A stretch of 64,000 nt of DNA, from assembly GCA_947491935.1 (NCBI GenBank), contig CANLLF010000001.1, positions 1,207,588 to 1,271,587 of the forward strand, given 5' to 3'. The stretch's first letter is position 1. The number at the start of each line of letters is the position of its first letter. This document shows positions 15,775 through 26,854 of the stretch, one piece after another. This DNA comes from an uncultured Roseicyclus sp. (GTDB lineage Bacteria; Pseudomonadota; Alphaproteobacteria; Rhodobacterales; Rhodobacteraceae). The notes under the pieces are model-generated. The model was given only the letters and a program-made list of their open reading frames with translations. It was not told where the DNA came from and did not search any database. Made by a program: the position numbers and the translations under genes.

Positions 15775-16316
15775 TCCCGCGGCACGGTGAAGGTGTCCAA
15801 CCTGTCGGGCAGATCGACATAACGGTCGCGGCTACGCCGAACAAACCCAAACCCGCCAAAGGCCCGCACGGCGCCATAAATCAGCCAGCGGCGGACAAGC
15901 CCGACCTTCGCGGCCTCCATGGCCCGCAGCATTACCAGATCGGCGAAGGCGCGATCCCGGTCCAGCGGCTTGCGGCCCTCCACATCCTGCCACGCGATGT
16001 AAAGGTAGTCGTGGACGATCGCGGCCTCGAGCCACGGCCCGACGCGCCCCACATACCAGCGCAAGAGCGCGGGAACCGAGGTCAGATCGGTGATCAGGCC
16101 CGCCGGAACGGTGATCCCCCATTCCATGCCGTCCACCACCAGGCTGATCGTGTAATCCTCGCCCACGATGTAGTCGGCATCCTCACCATCGCGCATCTGC
16201 ACCGCATCCTTCAGGCGCAGCAGCACAAGATCCGTCAGAAATCTCACCGCGCCCAAATCCCGCCAATCCGGCGGGTAAGGACACACGCATTGGGCCGGAT
16301 GATCGTAGCGGCGCAT
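15771..16316 (-). CDS. DUF1353 family protein
   Basis: [39 protein letters not shown]. Confidence 0.8.
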   Translation of the reverse strand: MRRYDHPAQCVCPYPPDWRDLGAVRFLTDLVLLRLKDAVQMRDGEDADYIVGEDYTISLVVDGMEWGITVPAGLITDLTSVPALLRWYVGRVGPWLEAAIVHDYLYIAWQDVEGRKPLDRDRAFADLVMLRAMEAAKVGLVRRWLIYGAVRAFGGFGFVRRSRDRYVDLPDRLDTFTVPRD

Positions 16317-16366
16317 TTTGACATCTCCTTTCTGACCCCATCCCCCGGGGCGGGCAGCGGTGCGGC

Positions 16367-17317
16367 TCAGGCCGGGCGGCGCAACACCAGCCCGTCGGTC
16401 GCCACCACGCGGGTGACAATCTCATTGCGATCCACATCGCCGCGGATCGTGTGCAGCATATCCTCCAACACGAGATCATCGTGAAACCAGAACGTATGGG
16501 CCGGAAATGTCAGGTGATCATATCCGGCCCTGTTCGCGTTGAAATGCGCCCCGCAATTGACCTCCACAGCCTTGCTCGGGCGTCCAAGGGGCAGGCCAAC
16601 CCGCCCGACGCGGGGCGCCACACCGATCCGTTTCACATCGGACAGCGACAGGACGTCATCGAAGGGGTTCGAGTAATTCGTCAACCGCACGCAATGGCGG
16701 TAGAGCGACGAGGATTTCGATGAGCCGTCGACCATCCCACCCGCCGAAATATCACCGGAGATCAGCATCACCTGGCTGACCGACCAGGAATTGGACGCAA
16801 CCCCGGGGCGGTCATCGGCATCGTCAAAGGCCTCCCGCACGACAAAGGCGCCGGTGGAATGGGCAAGAATATGCAGGTTGATGAAGCAATCGGGCCGCTG
16901 CATCCGCGCGAAATTCGCGATGCCTTCGGTGACCAGACGAAAGGCCGTGGTTTTCGCATCCACCCGATCTTCCAGGTAGTTCAGCGCAGAACTCGCGGCG
17001 GGCCAATCAAACCCGACCACCACGCCCTCGAACCCCTTGGCCTCAAGCGCCGTCTTGAGCAGGCGCTGCCGCTCCAGCATCACGGCGTTTTCGGTATTGA
17101 ACCCGTGGATGTAGAACAGGATGTCGCCACGGGGCCCATCGTTTTGATCACCGTGGCGCGCGGCCTGAATAACCTGATCGAACCAGGCCGTCTTGCGGAT
17201 GGCATGGTGCGGCTTCGGATCGTGATCTGCCGGGGGGATTGCCAGAAAATGTGTGGCGCCGGGTTCGCTTGAAAAATCTCCGCTCCGGATGGAACGGACT
17301 GAAAATACATAGTCCAT
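16367..17317 (-). CDS. Alpha/beta hydrolase, DUF900-like
   Basis: LFYIHGFNTE, VVGFDWPA, LAHSTGAFVVREAF. Confidence 0.7.
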   Translation of the reverse strand: MDYVFSVRSIRSGDFSSEPGATHFLAIPPADHDPKPHHAIRKTAWFDQVIQAARHGDQNDGPRGDILFYIHGFNTENAVMLERQRLLKTALEAKGFEGVVVGFDWPAASSALNYLEDRVDAKTTAFRLVTEGIANFARMQRPDCFINLHILAHSTGAFVVREAFDDADDRPGVASNSWSVSQVMLISGDISAGGMVDGSSKSSSLYRHCVRLTNYSNPFDDVLSLSDVKRIGVAPRVGRVGLPLGRPSKAVEVNCGAHFNANRAGYDHLTFPAHTFWFHDDLVLEDMLHTIRGDVDRNEIVTRVVATDGLVLRRPA

Positions 17318-17375
17318 GACAAAGCTCCTTAATGAAACCCCGCCATAATGCGCGCATTCGCGCGAATCTCAAAAT

Positions 17376-17903
17376 TCAGTTGCGCTCGAAGATGATGATG
17401 ACTTCGCCGATAGGTACGCCGAACCGACTCATATAGGCGCGGTTCAACAGGCGGTCGTCGGTCAGTAGCCACATCCAATCATCAAACGTGACGCGGAGCG
17501 TTTCATCGCCGGGCACGGGCAGATCAATCCTGTATTGCCAGTTGAACGTATTGCCCCGCTCCCGCCCCGTCGCCACGCCGATCACACCCGGGGCCGTGCC
17601 CTGCCACACGCCATTACCGGTTTGCTGCAAAGACCAGATCCGCAGCTCGGTTGATCCATCCTCATAGATGAAATCCTCCACCAGGCGCAGGGTCTGGCCG
17701 TCCCACGTACCATGGATGTCCACTTCGAAGCGGCGGCGCACCTCGCCGAATACGTCCTGAAACTGGCCGTAGGCCGTCAGGTGCCCGTTGAAGAACTCTT
17801 CAAGGTTCAGCTGCCGATTGCTGAGAGAGGGGTCGTTCAGGGACGGTCGGCCACAGGCGGCCAGTGTCACCAGAAGCGCGGCAAGAAGGAGACGTTTCAT
17901 CAT
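17376..17903 (-). CDS. DUF3833 family lipoprotein
   Basis: [17 protein letters not shown] lipobox; [18 protein letters not shown]...[29 protein letters not shown]. Confidence 0.8.
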   Translation of the reverse strand: MMKRLLLAALLVTLAACGRPSLNDPSLSNRQLNLEEFFNGHLTAYGQFQDVFGEVRRRFEVDIHGTWDGQTLRLVEDFIYEDGSTELRIWSLQQTGNGVWQGTAPGVIGVATGRERGNTFNWQYRIDLPVPGDETLRVTFDDWMWLLTDDRLLNRAYMSRFGVPIGEVIIIFERN

Positions 17904-17952
17904 GTTGCGGGACCTAACCCGCCGTGCCCCCCGGGCAAGCCATCTTGACGCG

Positions 17953-18831
17953 ATGCCGCGCAACGCCCTACCTCCCCCCATGTTGGATGAGCCTGACGAT
18001 ATCCACGCGCTGTTTCATGGCGCGCCCAAGACCACCGAGTTCCGCAAGCTGCGCAAACGGCTGATCCGCGACACGCGGGAAGCGATCGAGCGCTATGGCA
18101 TGGTCCTGCCCGGTGCGCGGCAGAAATGGCTCGTGTGCCTGTCGGGCGGTAAGGACAGCTACACGCTTCTGGCGGCCCTGACGGAGCTGCAATGGCGCGG
18201 TCTTCTGCCCGTTGATATCCTTGCCTGCAACCTCGATCAGGGCCAGCCGGGGTTCCCGGCAACGGTGCTGCCCGCGTTTCTGGAGCGTATGGGCGTCCCC
18301 CACCGGATCGAATATCAGGACACCTATTCCATCGTCGTCGACAAGGTCCCGGCCGGGCGCACCTATTGCGCGCTGTGTTCGCGTCTGCGGCGTGGCAACC
18401 TCTACCGGATCGCGCGGGAGGAAGGCTGCTCCGCCGTGGTCCTTGGCCATCACCGCGACGATATTCTCGAGACGTTCTTCCTCAACCTCTTTCACGGCGG
18501 GAAGCTGGCCACGATGCCGCCCAAGCTGGTGAATGATGAAGGCGATCTGATGGTCCTGCGCCCCCTGGCCCATGTGGCCGAGGCCGATTGCGAAAAATTC
18601 GCGGCTGCGATGGAGTACCCGATCATTCCCTGTGATCTCTGCGGCTCGCAGGACGGCTTGCAACGCCAGCAGATCAAGGGGATGCTGGATGAGTGGGAGG
18701 CCCGCGCGCCCGGTCGGCGCGGCAAGATGTTCTCGGCCCTCATGAACGCGAGGCCCTCGCACCTTCTGGACCCGGCCCTGTTCGATTTCGCGGGCCTGGC
18801 GCCGAAAAGTGCCGACAATTCTATCGATTGA
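17953..18831 (+). CDS. ttcA: tRNA 2-thiocytidine biosynthesis protein TtcA (start could be 17980)
   Basis: [12 protein letters not shown]-loop, [22 protein letters not shown]. Confidence 0.92.
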   Translation: MPRNALPPPMLDEPDDIHALFHGAPKTTEFRKLRKRLIRDTREAIERYGMVLPGARQKWLVCLSGGKDSYTLLAALTELQWRGLLPVDILACNLDQGQPGFPATVLPAFLERMGVPHRIEYQDTYSIVVDKVPAGRTYCALCSRLRRGNLYRIAREEGCSAVVLGHHRDDILETFFLNLFHGGKLATMPPKLVNDEGDLMVLRPLAHVAEADCEKFAAAMEYPIIPCDLCGSQDGLQRQQIKGMLDEWEARAPGRRGKMFSALMNARPSHLLDPALFDFAGLAPKSADNSID

Positions 18832-18913
18832 CCCGCCCCCGTTAACCGTCCGTCATGGAGTCCTGCGCTAGCGCTACCGCGGGGCATGTGTTGGCAGAGG
18901 TTGGACGTAAGAA

Positions 18914-20449
18914 ATGAACGAACGAGGTGCAGGTCTGCGGCACGAGATCGGGAATTGGGCCGGATCAGCGCTCGGCCGGTTGGAGGTTCTTGCCCTGTTC
19001 CCGCTGGTCGCGCTGACGGCATCATGGTTCGGTTTCACGGATCTGGCAATGATCACGGCGCTCGGTCTGTCTGCTCTTCTGGCAATTGCCGTGCTTTTGG
19101 GACGGAACACCCCACGGGGAGATCTTGTCATCGCGTCCGGCGGAACCGGACGGGCGGGCCTCACCGCGCTGTTGGAACAGGCCACCAATCTTGAAGGGCG
19201 CGATACGGCCTGCTTCCTTGTACAGATCGATGATTGGCCGGTGCTTGTGGATCGCTGGGGGCACGATTCCTGTCAGGACCTTGTGAACCGCACCGAAGAT
19301 CGCCTGCGCGCGGCCTTGCGACATGGCGACGTGTTGGTTCGCCTGGGGGACGCGCGGTTTGGAATTGGGCTGGCGCCGATACGATCGGCCCGGCTGGAAT
19401 GGCGCGAGACGATCGCGGCGCGGCTGGCGCAATCGGTTGGGGATCCTATCCCGTTCAACGGCACGACCCTGCATCTGACGGCTTGCGTCGGACATACGGC
19501 CTTGATCAGGCGCGGTGCCGATCCGGCCGCCGCTACATTTCTTGCGGCTGAAGCGGCGCTGAGCGACGCGGTCGCCCACGCCCCCAACGCCGTGCGTGCC
19601 TACGCCCCCAACCTGGGACGGGCGCGCAGCCTGCAATCGAGCCTCAGCGCCGATGTGGAGGGCGCAATTCACGCCGGCTCCATCACGGCGTGGTTTCAAC
19701 CGCAGATTTGCGCCAAGACCGGTGCCATCCTTGGCATGGAAACCCTCGCACGGTGGGACCACCCGAAACAGGGCCTGCTAAGCACGGGGGAGTTTCTGGG
19801 GGCCGTCTCTGCCGCGGGGCATCTGCCGCTTCTGGGCCAATCCCTCACCCATCAGGCGCTCAAGGCGCTGAGCCAGTGGGATGCCGCGCCGGCCCATATC
19901 CCAAGCGTGTCGATCAATATCTCGGCGCCCGAACTGCGCGACGGCTCCATGGTGAGCGGTCTGGTGCAGGAACTCAGCCGCTATGCGCTCGATCCGGCGC
20001 GGGTGCGGATCGAGATCGCTGAAGACGTCGCTGCCAGCGCCGAGGATGATGCGATCATCGCGTCCCTCATCGCCCTCAAGGAGGCCGGGCACCTAATCGA
20101 TCTTGACGGGTTTGGCCTTGGCGCAACCTCGGTGCCGATGTTGCAACGGTTCCGTGTGGACCGGATCAAGATCGACCGCGCATTCGTTGTCGGCGTCGAT
20201 GGTGACGCAGCGAACGCAAGTTCCGTCTCCGCAATTGTCGCGATGGCACAGGCACTTGGCATCTCTACACTCGCCAATGGCGTCGAAACTCCGAATGAAC
20301 GCACCGCGCTTGAAGAGCTCGGCTGCGATGCGCTCCAGGGCTTTGGCATCGCCGGTCCGATGCGCAGCGATAAGGTCGCGGATTGGGCGCGGGCCCGCTT
20401 GGCCAAGGACAAGACAATCCGTCTGGACGATCGGCGCAGCGGCAGCTAG
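18914..20449 (+). CDS. Degenerate GGDEF + EAL domain protein
   Basis: VRLGDARFGIG in place of GGDEF; GMETLARWDHP...SVNISAPELRD...DLDGFGLGATSV EAL-type fold. Confidence 0.85.
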   Translation: MNERGAGLRHEIGNWAGSALGRLEVLALFPLVALTASWFGFTDLAMITALGLSALLAIAVLLGRNTPRGDLVIASGGTGRAGLTALLEQATNLEGRDTACFLVQIDDWPVLVDRWGHDSCQDLVNRTEDRLRAALRHGDVLVRLGDARFGIGLAPIRSARLEWRETIAARLAQSVGDPIPFNGTTLHLTACVGHTALIRRGADPAAATFLAAEAALSDAVAHAPNAVRAYAPNLGRARSLQSSLSADVEGAIHAGSITAWFQPQICAKTGAILGMETLARWDHPKQGLLSTGEFLGAVSAAGHLPLLGQSLTHQALKALSQWDAAPAHIPSVSINISAPELRDGSMVSGLVQELSRYALDPARVRIEIAEDVAASAEDDAIIASLIALKEAGHLIDLDGFGLGATSVPMLQRFRVDRIKIDRAFVVGVDGDAANASSVSAIVAMAQALGISTLANGVETPNERTALEELGCDALQGFGIAGPMRSDKVADWARARLAKDKTIRLDDRRSGS

Positions 20450-20615
20450 GCCAAATCACTCCGCTTTTCCTTGGTGCACAGCCGCCCCGCGCCGATTTCG
20501 CCCCTTGACCTTTCACCCCCCAAACTGTTGAACCCCGTTGACTTGGCTGCGCCACTTCTGGCCCGGCCCACTTGCCTGTTTCGCAAGACTTATCGCGCGG
20601 AGGACCGACACCAAG

Positions 20616-22505
20616 ATGGACGATCAGAACAGAAACCTGATCCTGGCCACGGGCCTGAGCTTTGTGGTCATCCTTGTGTGGTTCGTCCTGTTTCCACCGC
20701 CCGCCCCCGTCGAAGATCCCAACGCGCTGCCCCCGACGGCAGCCACCGAGGGCGGAACCGCCGTCGGCGACACCGATATTGCCCTGACCCCGCCGGTCGG
20801 GACGACGGGTACGGAAACCGCCGCGGCAGGCCCTGACACGCCGACCGAAGTTGCGCTGAGCGAAGCCGCGCGTATTCCCATCGAAACGCCGTCGGTCGAA
20901 GGCTCCATCTCGCTGCTCGGCGGCCGGATCGACGATCTGTCGCTGCGCAACTACACCGTCGAGGTCGACAGCGACGAGATCGTGCGCCTGCTGTCGCCCG
21001 TCGGCACCGAAGATCCGTATTACGCCCTTTATGGTTGGACCCCTTCGAGCGGGTTGACCTATGACGACGTCCCCACCTCCGACACCCCGTGGGAGCTTGA
21101 GAGCGGCGAGACGCTCACGCCCGACAGTCCGGTCACGTTGGTCTGGGACAACGGAAGCGGCCTGATCTTCCGCCGCACGATCGAGATCGACGACAGCTAC
21201 ATGTTCGAGATCACCCAGTCGGTCGAGAACACGACAGAGGTTGAGGTGAACCTTGCCCCCTACGGCATCGTCGCGCGCCATGGCCTGCCTTCGGATCTGC
21301 AGAACTTCTTCATTCTTCACGAAGGGGTAGTGCGCAAGGTCGACGGCGAACTGAGCGAGATCGACTATTCCGACATGCCCGATCTCGACGTGGTCCAGCG
21401 CGAGGGCGTGCCCGCCGAGGTGATCGAGGTGGAGGCCAATGGCTGGATCGGCTTCACCGACAAATATTGGATGACAACGCTTATCCCGGGCGACGAGCAG
21501 CCCTTTGTCTCGGTCACGAAATACGTTCCCAACGCGGATATCTACCAGACCGAGGCGCGGCTGCCCTACATGCCCATCGCCGCTGGCGCCACGGTTGAAG
21601 TCACGACCAACCTCTTCGCCGGGGCCAAGGAAGCCGAGGCCATCCGCTACTACGAAAACGCGGAACCCGGCCTGCTCGCCGGCCTCTTCGGCGCCGAGCA
21701 GGATCCCAACCGCCCGGAAGTGGCGCGGTTCATCGACAGCATCGATTGGGGCTGGTTCTATTTCCTCACCAAGCCGCTCTTCTGGCTCTTGCACTGGCTT
21801 AACGGAGCCATCGGCAATATGGGCGTGGCGATCATCTGCCTTACCCTGATCGTCAAGGCGATCCTCTTCCCGCTGGCCTACCGCTCCTACGTCTCGATGG
21901 CGAAGATGAAAGAACTTCAGCCGGAAATGGAGAAGCTCAAGGAACGCGCGGGCGATGACCGCGAGAAGCTCCAGAAGGGCATGATGGAGCTCTACAAGAC
22001 CAACAAGGTGAACCCGGCGGGGGGCTGTTTGCCGATCCTTCTGCAGATCCCGATCTTCTTCTCGCTCTACAAGGTGATATTCGTCACGCTGGAACTGCGC
22101 CACGCGCCGTTCTTCGGCTGGCTGAACGACCTTTCGGCGCCGGACAGCTCCTCGATCATCAATCTCTTCGGCCTTCTGCCCAATGCGGCGCCCGAGCCGG
22201 AATCGATCATGGCGCTGATCTTCATCGGCATCCTCCCGATTCTTCTCGGCATTTCGATGTGGCTACAGCAGAAGCTGAACCCGGCCCCCACCGATCCTAC
22301 GCAGGCCGCGGTCTTCGCGTGGTTGCCCTGGGTCTTCATGTTCATGCTCGGCAGCTTCGCCTCTGGCCTTCTGGTCTACTGGATCGCGAACAACACGCTG
22401 ACCTTCACGCAGCAATACCTGATCATGCGCAGCCAGGGCTTCAAACCGGACGTCTTCGGCAACATCCGCAGGAGTTTCTCCCGGAAGAAATCCGAAGAGA
22501 AATGA
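20616..22505 (+). CDS. yidC: Membrane protein insertase YidC
   Basis: MDDQNRNLILATGLSFVVILVWF..., MVIVK-type LIVKAILFPLAYRSYVSMAKMKELQPEM, NPAGGCLPILLQIPIFFSLYKV. Confidence 0.98.
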   Translation: MDDQNRNLILATGLSFVVILVWFVLFPPPAPVEDPNALPPTAATEGGTAVGDTDIALTPPVGTTGTETAAAGPDTPTEVALSEAARIPIETPSVEGSISLLGGRIDDLSLRNYTVEVDSDEIVRLLSPVGTEDPYYALYGWTPSSGLTYDDVPTSDTPWELESGETLTPDSPVTLVWDNGSGLIFRRTIEIDDSYMFEITQSVENTTEVEVNLAPYGIVARHGLPSDLQNFFILHEGVVRKVDGELSEIDYSDMPDLDVVQREGVPAEVIEVEANGWIGFTDKYWMTTLIPGDEQPFVSVTKYVPNADIYQTEARLPYMPIAAGATVEVTTNLFAGAKEAEAIRYYENAEPGLLAGLFGAEQDPNRPEVARFIDSIDWGWFYFLTKPLFWLLHWLNGAIGNMGVAIICLTLIVKAILFPLAYRSYVSMAKMKELQPEMEKLKERAGDDREKLQKGMMELYKTNKVNPAGGCLPILLQIPIFFSLYKVIFVTLELRHAPFFGWLNDLSAPDSSSIINLFGLLPNAAPEPESIMALIFIGILPILLGISMWLQQKLNPAPTDPTQAAVFAWLPWVFMFMLGSFASGLLVYWIANNTLTFTQQYLIMRSQGFKPDVFGNIRRSFSRKKSEEK

Positions 22506-23239
22506 GTTGGGTGCTGGATCAGATCTGGCGCTATCCGATCAAGGGCATCGGGGCGGAGCCGCTCCAGACGGTTGATCTGGCAGTGGGCCTGCCCCTTCCG
22601 CTCGACCGCGCCTGGGCGGTGCTTGAGGCCGGCGGAGATGCGTCCGACGGCTGGCGTTCCTGCCGCAATTTCCTGCGCGGGGCCAAGGGCCCATCCCTGA
22701 TGGCCATCATGGCGCGGATCGAAGGCGGTGTGATCCACCTGTCGCATCCCGAGCGCCCGGACATCAGCATCACGCCTGGCACGGATGACCAGGCGCTCTT
22801 CGATTGGCTCGCGCCCATCTACCCCGACACCCGGAGCCCCGCCACCGCTTTGGTGCCCTCCCCGCCCGAAGGCATGTCCGACGCGCCTTTTGCGTCGGTC
22901 TCCATACTAAACCATGCCTCGCGCCGTGCGCTCGGACAGAAACTGGGCCAGCCCCTCGATCCGCGCCGGTTCCGTGGCAATCTTTGGATCGAAGGCCTTG
23001 CACCATGGGAGGAATTCGACCTTGTCGGCCAGACCCTCACCATGGGTGAGGCCCGTCTTGAGGTAGTCGAGATCATCACCCGTTGCCGTGCGACCGAGGC
23101 AAACCCCGAGACCGGCAAACGCGACGCCAACACGTTGCGCGCCCTGTCGGACGGCTGGGGGCATGAGGATTTCGGCGTCTATGCCATGGTCCGCACCGGC
23201 GGCTCCATCGCGGCAGGCGATACCGTCACGCTGGCATGA
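22502..23239 (+). CDS. MOSC domain protein
   Basis: YPIKGIGAEPL...RFRGNLWIEGLAPWEEFDLVG...ITRCRATEANPETG; ATGA overlap with yidC. Confidence 0.85.
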   Translation: MSWVLDQIWRYPIKGIGAEPLQTVDLAVGLPLPLDRAWAVLEAGGDASDGWRSCRNFLRGAKGPSLMAIMARIEGGVIHLSHPERPDISITPGTDDQALFDWLAPIYPDTRSPATALVPSPPEGMSDAPFASVSILNHASRRALGQKLGQPLDPRRFRGNLWIEGLAPWEEFDLVGQTLTMGEARLEVVEIITRCRATEANPETGKRDANTLRALSDGWGHEDFGVYAMVRTGGSIAAGDTVTLA

Positions 23240-23880
23240 CCGGCCCGGACCCCACCAACCTCACGCCCATGGCGCCCGCCTATGGCGGCACCCTGTTTCT
23301 CCAGCCCTTGGCCGACGGGCGCGCCAACGTCACCGTAGGTGCGTTTTCCTACTACGATGACAAGGACGAGACGCGCGATTTCTTCACCCGCAACGTGCTC
23401 CACCACTACGATTTCATCGGTGACCATCTGCATATCGGCCCCTTTTGCGCCATTGCCCACGGCGTGCGCCTCTTCATGAACGGTGGCACCCATGCGATGG
23501 ACGGGTTCTCCACCTTTCCGTTCAACATCTTCGGCCACGGCTGGGAGGAGGGGTTTGATCCCGCCACGTGGACGGCCGTGCACAAGGGCGACACGCACAT
23601 CGGCGCGGATGTCTGGATCGGCAACTGTGCCACGATCATGCCCGGCGTCACCATCGGCGCAGGCGCGATCATCGCCGCCAACGCAACCGTCACGCGCGAT
23701 GTCCCGCCCTATGCCATCGCCGCCGGGAATCCGGCCCAGACGGTCAAACAACGCTTCGATGATGCCACCATCTCGCGCCTGCTGGCGATTGCGTGGTGGG
23801 ACTGGCCGGTGGACAAGATCACCCGTAACCTCAACGCCATTCGCGGCGCCGACCTGTCCGCGTTGGAGGCTGCCGAATGA
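23236..23880 (+). CDS. CatB-like hexapeptide-repeat acetyltransferase
   Basis: DKGDTHIGADVWIGNCATIMPGVTIGAGAIIAANATVTRDVPPYAIAAGNPA. Confidence 0.88.
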   Translation: MTGPDPTNLTPMAPAYGGTLFLQPLADGRANVTVGAFSYYDDKDETRDFFTRNVLHHYDFIGDHLHIGPFCAIAHGVRLFMNGGTHAMDGFSTFPFNIFGHGWEEGFDPATWTAVHKGDTHIGADVWIGNCATIMPGVTIGAGAIIAANATVTRDVPPYAIAAGNPAQTVKQRFDDATISRLLAIAWWDWPVDKITRNLNAIRGADLSALEAAE

Positions 23881-24527
23881 CCCAACTCCCCTTCCCCCTC
23901 GCGGAAGAGCCCGACCATGCGACAACCGAACGCGGACGCAAGCTGTTTGCCGGCAACACCGACTTCCTCAAGGGCGTTGTCGCCATGGATGGCCTGCCAC
24001 CCGGTGACCGGATCGAGGTCTGTTTCGCGGGCCGCTCCAACGTCGGCAAATCCACTCTGATCAACGCGCTCACCGGCCGAAAAGGCCTCGCCCGGGCCTC
24101 CAACACACCGGGGCGCACGCAAGAGATCAACTTCTTCACCCTTGCCGAAACCCATTACCTCGTTGACCTTCCCGGCTATGGCTACGCCGAAGCGCCCGTT
24201 GCGGTCGTGCAGCAATGGCAGGCCCTTCTGAAAGCCTACCTGCAAGGCCGCGCCAACCTGCGCCGCGCCTTCGTGTTGATCGATGCGCGCCACGGCGTGA
24301 AGGTGGTGGACGAGGAAATCATGAAACTCCTCGACATCGCCGCCGTCCCCTTTCAGGCCGTGCTTACCAAATCCGACAAGGTGAAGGGCAAGGATCGCGA
24401 GGCATCGCTCACCCGCACCCGCGCCGCGCTCGCCAAACACCCCGCCGCCTTCCCCGAGATCATCCTGACCTCATCGGAAAAAGGCGACGGTATTCCAACG
24501 CTTCGCGCCACCATTGCCACTTTGTAA
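23877..24527 (+). CDS. engB: Ribosome biogenesis GTP-binding protein YihA/YsxC
   Basis: FAGRSNVGKSTLINAL, NTPGRTQEINFF, DLPGYGYAEAP, TKSDK. Confidence 0.96.
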   Translation: MTQLPFPLAEEPDHATTERGRKLFAGNTDFLKGVVAMDGLPPGDRIEVCFAGRSNVGKSTLINALTGRKGLARASNTPGRTQEINFFTLAETHYLVDLPGYGYAEAPVAVVQQWQALLKAYLQGRANLRRAFVLIDARHGVKVVDEEIMKLLDIAAVPFQAVLTKSDKVKGKDREASLTRTRAALAKHPAAFPEIILTSSEKGDGIPTLRATIATL

Positions 24528-24672
24528 CCACCCATTAAGGTTAACGCGCCCGCGCCCCTTCATCTTGGCGAAAAACTCCGGAGGTTTGGGGGCTGGCCCC
24601 AAAGGCAACGCTTTCCACCGGATGAACGGCCCGATAACCTGCCCCGACCCCTGGTCCTAACCCCTTGCGCCC

Positions 24673-25530
24673 ATGAAAACCCAAATGACCCGCGACTATC
24701 TCGCCACCGCCCGTACCCTGTCCGAGGCCCTGCCCTACCTGCAACGCTTCAACGACGCGGTCGTGGTGGTGAAGTTCGGCGGCAACGCGATGGGCGACGA
24801 CGCTGAAATGGCGAGCTTCGCCCGCGATATGGTGCTGCTGCGTCAGGTCGGCGTGAACCCGGTTGTCGTCCATGGCGGTGGCCCGATGATCAACGACATG
24901 TTGGCCAAGCTGAACATCGAAAGCACCTTCAAGAACGGCAAGCGTGTCACCGACGCCGCCACCGTCGAAGTCGTCGAAATGGTGCTGTCAGGCCGCGTCA
25001 ACAAACGCATCGTGCAGGCGATCAATGCCGAGGGCGGCAAGGCCGTGGGCCTGTCGGGCAAGGATGCCAACCTGATCACCTGCAAGGCAGCAGACCCGGA
25101 ACTGGGGTTTGTGGGGGAGCCCACGGATGTCGACCCGAGCGTGATCAATAACCTCTTTGAGGATGACATGATCCCGGTCATCGCCCCTTTGGGCCAAGGC
25201 CACGCTGGAGAGACCTACAATATCAACGGCGACACCGCCGCCGGTGCCATCGCTGCCGCGCTTCAGGCTGACCGCCTGCTGCTGCTCACCAATGTCTCAG
25301 GCGTCAAGAATGCCGCGGGGGACGTGGTGACCGAGTTGACCACCGCCGATATCGAGGCCCTGATCGCCGACGGCACGATCGCCGGAGGTATGATCCCCAA
25401 GACCGAAACCGCGCTGGAGGCGGTTCGGGCGGGTGTCCGCGCCTGTACCATCGTCGATGGCCGTGTGCCCAATGCGGTTCTGCTCGAGCTGTTCACCGAA
25501 CACGGTGCCGGCTCCATGATCCGCGCCTGA
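24673..25530 (+). CDS. argB: Acetylglutamate kinase
   Basis: [50 protein letters not shown]. Confidence 0.97.
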   Translation: MKTQMTRDYLATARTLSEALPYLQRFNDAVVVVKFGGNAMGDDAEMASFARDMVLLRQVGVNPVVVHGGGPMINDMLAKLNIESTFKNGKRVTDAATVEVVEMVLSGRVNKRIVQAINAEGGKAVGLSGKDANLITCKAADPELGFVGEPTDVDPSVINNLFEDDMIPVIAPLGQGHAGETYNINGDTAAGAIAAALQADRLLLLTNVSGVKNAAGDVVTELTTADIEALIADGTIAGGMIPKTETALEAVRAGVRACTIVDGRVPNAVLLELFTEHGAGSMIRA

Positions 25531-26177
25531 TGGATTACGCCGCCCTGCAATCCGCCGCCGCTGCGTCTCACCTTGCTGTGGTCGGCGCGTTCCATCCGGA
25601 GCCGCACCACAAGGCCCCGGAAGGCACCGGCACGCTCGCCCTTCTCGCACCGCTGGAGCCCGGCTTCTGGGCGCATTTCATGGCATCACCGGAATACAAC
25701 GACGACTCCCCGGACCCGATGGACCGCTGGTCGACCCGCGTGGTCACCGACCTCGCCAGGGCCACGAATGCGACCCCTGTCTTTCCGTTCGGAGGTCCGC
25801 CCTACAGCCCGTTCATCGCCTGGGCGCAGGAGACGGGCCGGATCCACAAAAGCCCCGTCACGCTGCTGGTCCATGACAAACAGGGCCTGATGATCTCGTT
25901 CCGGGGCGCGCTGGCCCTGCGCGAGGTGATTGACCTACCGCCCCCACCGCTCAGCCCCTGCCTGATCTGCCCCGCGCCCTGCGAAGAGGCCTGCCCGGTC
26001 AACGCGCTCTCCGAAGATGGCTACGACACCGCCGCCTGCCACGCCTTCCTCGATACCCCGGACGGTCAGGATTGCATGCAAAACGGTTGCAAGGCCCGCC
26101 GCGCCTGCCCCGTCAGCCAGGATTTCGCGCGCGACCCGGCCCAATCCGCCTTCCATATGCAGAGCTTTCACAAATGA
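25530..26177 (+). CDS. Ferredoxin-like [4Fe-4S] protein
   Basis: CLICPAPCEEACPVNAL...CMQNGCKARRACPV. Confidence 0.8.
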   Translation: MDYAALQSAAAASHLAVVGAFHPEPHHKAPEGTGTLALLAPLEPGFWAHFMASPEYNDDSPDPMDRWSTRVVTDLARATNATPVFPFGGPPYSPFIAWAQETGRIHKSPVTLLVHDKQGLMISFRGALALREVIDLPPPPLSPCLICPAPCEEACPVNALSEDGYDTAACHAFLDTPDGQDCMQNGCKARRACPVSQDFARDPAQSAFHMQSFHK

Positions 26178-26686
26178 GCCTCACCCTTCTCCTGATCCGT
26201 CATTGCAAATCCGACTGGACGGCCGGGGCGGCCTCGGATCATGACCGCCCGTTGAACCCGCGCGGACAACGGGACGCACCGCGGATCGGTGCCTGGTTGC
26301 GGGGGCAGGGCCTCACGCCTGATCTCGTCCTGTGTTCCGACGCCTGCCGCACCCGGCAGACATGGGACGGGATCACCTCGGAACTGCCCACGCCGTTACC
26401 CAAGCTGGTGCTGAGCCGGGATTTCTACCTGGCAGAACCGGCAGTGATGTTGCGCGCCATCCAACAGGTTGAGGGGGCGCAGACGGTTGCCATGGTGGCC
26501 CACAGCCCGGGCATTCCCTCGCTCGCCTGGGATCTGGTGGAGATGCCGCCGGTGGAACCCGAATTCGGCACCTATCCGACAGGCGCCGTCACGGTGATCG
26601 ATTTTGACGCCGAAGCTTGGGCCGACATCACACGCGGCGACGTCAGGGCATTCGTCATCCCACGCGGGCTGCCCGACCGGGATTGA
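26174..26686 (+). CDS. SixA-type histidine phosphatase
   Basis: LLLIRHCKSDW, LNPRGQRDAPRIGAWL, MVAHSPGIPSLA. Confidence 0.88.
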   Translation: MSLTLLLIRHCKSDWTAGAASDHDRPLNPRGQRDAPRIGAWLRGQGLTPDLVLCSDACRTRQTWDGITSELPTPLPKLVLSRDFYLAEPAVMLRAIQQVEGAQTVAMVAHSPGIPSLAWDLVEMPPVEPEFGTYPTGAVTVIDFDAEAWADITRGDVRAFVIPRGLPDRD

Positions 26687-26854
26687 TGACACACCGTCAC
26701 GCACGGTTTTCATCAAATTCGAGGCAAGACTGCGCCAGTTTGTCTGCACTCAGCCACTCCTGTTCATGCTTCGTTAGGGCCTGGGGCAACAATGTGGCGA
26801 TGTTCGGGACAGGGTTTATACGCTTGTTTGTCGGACACTGTAGGGGTGCTTCAA

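Noticed and set aside
20265-22103. 612-aa minus-strand ORF opposite yidC
   Set aside because: Shadow ORF of yidC and the EAL gene end; no domain motifs.
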